Source: Rhizobiales bacterium YIM 77505
GTDB lineage: Bacteria > Pseudomonadota > Alphaproteobacteria > Rhizobiales > Beijerinckiaceae
Assembly (NCBI GenBank): GCA_000745135.1
Contig: JQNH01000001.1
Span: 1,426,001-1,490,000, forward strand
Length of the DNA: 64,000 nt
Direction: 5' to 3'
The notes under the pieces were generated by a model. It searched no databases. It was not told the origin of the DNA and saw only the letters and a program-made list of their open reading frames with translations. Below are positions 61,480 to 64,000 of the stretch, piece after piece. Every line of letters starts with the position of its first letter. The first letter of the stretch is position 1. The translations under genes and the position numbers were made by a program.

Positions 61480-62521
61480 TCGCGATCTGCCCGAGCCGGA
61501 CCGCTTCCCCGGCGCTCCTCATCCCCGGGAGCGGACAGAATTGTTCGGCCATGACGAGGCGGAGAAGTCCTTCCTTGATGCCATCGCGGCCGGACGTCTT
61601 CATCATGCCTGGCTCATCGGCGGTCCCGAGGGCATCGGCAAGGCGACACTCGCTTATCGGGTGGCGCGCTTCCTCCTCGCACACGGCCTGCGCCCGGCGG
61701 CAAGTCTCGACGTCGATGCGAACCATCCCGTATCGCGACGGGTCGCGGCTCAATCCCATCCGGACCTTGCCGTCATCCGGCGCGGGCTGCGTGCCGACGG
61801 CAAGGCTTATTCGGCCGAGATCCGGGTCGATGATGTCAGGCGCGCCCTCGACCTGTTCGGGGCAACGGCCGGGGAGGGAGGCTATCGCGTCTGCATCGTC
61901 GACGCTGCCGACGATCTCAACGCCAGCAGCGCCAATGCTCTTCTCAAACTCGTCGAGGAGCCGCCGCCGCGCTCGATCTTCCTCATTGTCAGCCATGCGC
62001 CGCAACGGCTTCTACCCACGGTCCGTTCCCGGTGTCGTCGCCTCTTGCTGCGGCCGCTCGATGAAAAGGATCTCGGCCTGGTGGTCCGCTCCCTCGGCCC
62101 GCCCTGGGCGGAGGCGGAGCCGGCTGCCCTCAAAGAGGCCGTCGCTCTCGGCTCGGGCTCGGTCCGGCGTACCCTGGAAATGCTCGATTCGGATCTTCGG
62201 AGCGTGGTCGCCGAGACGCGAGCCACCCTGTCCGCCCTGCCGCGCCTCGACATGAGCCGCGTGCTGGCCTTGGCGGAGAGCCTTGCCCAACGGGGCGCGG
62301 AGGAGCGGTTCCGGCTCGTCCTCGATACGGCCTTTGCCTGGGTGTCGGCCAGGGTCCATCAAAGCGCCGCCCTGGGCCCCGCCCGCCTTGCGCCGCTTGC
62401 CGAGGTATGTGAGAAGGCCGCCCGCGCCGCGCGCGAGGTCGAGGTCTTCAACCTCGACAAACGGCCGCTCGTCATTGCGCTCTTTGGCGATCTCGCTGAC
62501 GCGGTCCGCAGGGCAGGCTAA
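61472..62521 (+). CDS. holB: DNA polymerase III subunit delta'
   Basis: 349 residues. Clamp-loader subunit with an AAA-type fold: [20 protein letters not shown] as P-loop region, [20 protein letters not shown] and [20 protein letters not shown] with the arginine-finger region RSRCRRL. The zinc-finger cysteines seen in some relatives are not present. The ATG at 61472 has GGAGGG five bases upstream and overlaps the tmk stop. Confidence 0.93.
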   Translation: MADRDLPEPDRFPGAPHPRERTELFGHDEAEKSFLDAIAAGRLHHAWLIGGPEGIGKATLAYRVARFLLAHGLRPAASLDVDANHPVSRRVAAQSHPDLAVIRRGLRADGKAYSAEIRVDDVRRALDLFGATAGEGGYRVCIVDAADDLNASSANALLKLVEEPPPRSIFLIVSHAPQRLLPTVRSRCRRLLLRPLDEKDLGLVVRSLGPPWAEAEPAALKEAVALGSGSVRRTLEMLDSDLRSVVAETRATLSALPRLDMSRVLALAESLAQRGAEERFRLVLDTAFAWVSARVHQSAALGPARLAPLAEVCEKAARAAREVEVFNLDKRPLVIALFGDLADAVRRAG

Positions 62522-62546
62522 TCGCGCATTCCGGGAGCGTCGCCGC

Positions 62547-64000
62547 ATGGCCGAGAAGCTGGCCGACAGGCCGAAATTCTACATCACCACCGCCATCTCC
62601 TATCCCAACGGCGCGCCGCATATCGGACACGCCTACGAAGTCGTTGCCGCCGATGCCATCGCCCGCTTCAAGCGTCTCGACGGCCACGACGTCTTCTTCA
62701 TGACGGGCACCGACGAGCACGGCCTCAAGATCCAGCAGACCGCCACGCGCAACGGCAAGACGCCGCGCGCCTTCGTGGATGAGATGGCGCCGAAGTTCCG
62801 AGCCATGGCGGAGCGGCTGTCCTGCTCCTTCGATCGATTCATCCGCACGACGGACCCGGACCATCTCCCGTCGACCCAGGAGCTGTGGCGCCGGATGGAG
62901 GCGAGGGGAGACATCTACCTCTCCCGCTACGCGGGATGGTACTCGGTCCGGGACGAGGCCTATTATGACGAAGCCGAAACGCAGGTGACCGAGGGCGGCG
63001 TGCGCGTCGGCCCCCAGGGCACGCCTGTCGAATGGACGGAAGAAGAGAGCTACTTCTTTCGTCTTTCCGCCTATCAGGACCGGCTGCTCGCCTACTATGA
63101 AGCAAACCCCGACTTCATTGGGCCGGAGACACGACGCAATGAAATCGTGAGCTTCGTGAGGGGAGGGCTTCAGGACCTCTCCATCAGCCGCACCACCTTC
63201 GACTGGGGATTGCCGGTGCCGGGCAATCCGAGGCATGTGATGTATGTCTGGGTGGACGCCCTCAACAACTATGTGACGGGCTGCGGCTTCCCGGACGAGA
63301 ACGATCCGCGTTGGCGCTATTGGCCCGCGGACGTGCACATCATCGGCAAGGACATCGTCCGCTTCCACGCGGTCTATTGGCCGGCGTTCCTCATGTCGGC
63401 CGGGTTGCCGCTGCCGAAGCGCGTCTTCGGCCACGGCTTCCTGTTCAACCGGGGCGAGAAGATGTCGAAGTCGGTGGGCAACGTCATCGACCCCTTCGCG
63501 CTCGCCGAGGCCTACGGCGTCGATCAATTCCGCTACTTCTTCCTGCGCGAGGTTCCCTTCGGCCAGGACGGGAACTATTCGCACGAGGCGATCGTCAACC
63601 GCATCAACGCCGATCTCGCCAATGATCTCGGCAACCTCGCCCAGCGTTCGCTCACCATGATCGCGCGCAATTGCGACGGGATCGTGCCTGAGCCGGGGGC
63701 CTTTACGGATGCCGACGAGGCGCTGCTCGTCGCGGCGAGAGCGCTGCCGGACAAGGCACGACGGGCGATGCAGGATTTCGCGCTCCATACCATTCTTGCC
63801 GAGGTGTGGAGCGTCGTCGCCGAGGCGAACCGCTATTTCGCCTCCCAGGAGCCTTGGATCCTACGAAAACAGGATCCTGTGAGGATGGGGACAGTGCTGT
63901 TCGTGACTGCCGAAGCGCTGCGGATCATCGGCATCCTAGCGCAGCCCTTCGTGCCGACCGCGGCGGCGAAGCTCCTTGATCTTCTCGCCGTTCCGACAGA
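62547..64000 (+). CDS. metG: Methionyl-tRNA synthetase, 3' end outside the window
   Basis: About 484 residues are present. The HIGH signature (PHIGH) is encoded at 62616-62630 and KMSKS at 63458-63472. The zinc-finger cysteines that follow [12 protein letters not shown] in some MetRS are absent, so this is the form without the knuckle. The frame is open to the right edge. It charges tRNA-Met. The ATG at 62547 follows GGGAG with a longer spacer. Placed after tmk-holB, as in many alphaproteobacteria. Confidence 0.95.
   Translation, partial: MAEKLADRPKFYITTAISYPNGAPHIGHAYEVVAADAIARFKRLDGHDVFFMTGTDEHGLKIQQTATRNGKTPRAFVDEMAPKFRAMAERLSCSFDRFIRTTDPDHLPSTQELWRRMEARGDIYLSRYAGWYSVRDEAYYDEAETQVTEGGVRVGPQGTPVEWTEEESYFFRLSAYQDRLLAYYEANPDFIGPETRRNEIVSFVRGGLQDLSISRTTFDWGLPVPGNPRHVMYVWVDALNNYVTGCGFPDENDPRWRYWPADVHIIGKDIVRFHAVYWPAFLMSAGLPLPKRVFGHGFLFNRGEKMSKSVGNVIDPFALAEAYGVDQFRYFFLREVPFGQDGNYSHEAIVNRINADLANDLGNLAQRSLTMIARNCDGIVPEPGAFTDADEALLVAARALPDKARRAMQDFALHTILAEVWSVVAEANRYFASQEPWILRKQDPVRMGTVLFVTAEALRIIGILAQPFVPTAAAKLLDLLAVPT

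Noticed and set aside
63850-63890. GATCC words in metG as another copy of the dispersed repeat
   Set aside because: They encode the ordinary QEPW...K.DP region of methionyl-tRNA synthetase, so protein constraint explains them.
1-64000. CRISPR arrays, insertion sequences, rRNA genes or prophage
   Set aside because: No regularly spaced repeats, transposase-like proteins, rRNA segments or phage structural gene clusters were seen.

Overview
The window is a GC-rich chromosomal segment of an alphaproteobacterium, most likely of the order Hyphomicrobiales (Rhizobiales). Supporting signs are the mdoGH glucan operon, an IalB-family protein, a DUF1236 protein, an exact CtrA-type box (TTAA-N7-TTAAC), SdhE beside recG and mfd, and many GTG/TTG starts with tight gene overlaps. 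The genus cannot be fixed by reading alone. I see no rRNA, CRISPR array, intact insertion sequence, integrase or prophage. Two tRNA genes are present: Gln(CUG) at 11317 and Ser(UGA) at 56345.

Layout. 0-3.9 kb: end of an acetoacetyl-CoA synthetase, converging on a fused ABC permease of the iron(III) type. 3.9-11.0 kb (minus strand): the most unusual block, a tightly packed cluster of a class III cyclase/AAA/TPR regulator, a YcaO enzyme, a TfuA partner, a possible 44-residue peptide, a gluzincin metalloprotease and a beta-repeat protein of unknown function. It looks like an uncharacterised peptide- or protein-modification system (thioamide or azoline type). 11.6-18.5 kb (minus): a catabolic operon with a TRAP transporter (DctPQM), a ThDP enzyme and E1 alpha/beta dehydrogenase subunits. 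Divergent from it, 18.6-21.0 kb, lie an internally duplicated unknown protein and a lysine-methyltransferase-like protein.

21-47 kb is mostly household or envelope functions: Do-type protease, DoxX, mdoGH, glmU, glmS, small membrane proteins, recG, sdhE, mfd, a pseudo-receiver, a degenerate acyl-adenylate homologue, an IalB-like protein, HspQ, a dicarboxylate module (HpcH-type CoA lyase, AEC carrier, CaiB-type CoA transferase), two small secreted proteins and a UbiH-type hydroxylase. 47-54 kb: quinone oxidoreductase, a complete BMP-type (nucleoside-like) ABC uptake operon and a nicotinamidase that appears to carry a Tat signal. This suggests salvage of nucleosides or the nicotinamide moiety.

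54-64 kb: rimO, a PilZ protein, an uncertain small-gene region around tRNA-Ser, a ParA-like ATPase overlapping a ribbon-helix-helix gene behind a CtrA box, then rlpA, a D,D-carboxypeptidase, tmk, holB and the 5' part of metG. The last block joins cell-wall/division functions with DNA replication. Start sites were chosen from visible Shine-Dalgarno sequences and overlap with the upstream stop. Functions rest on motifs read by eye, not on database searches.
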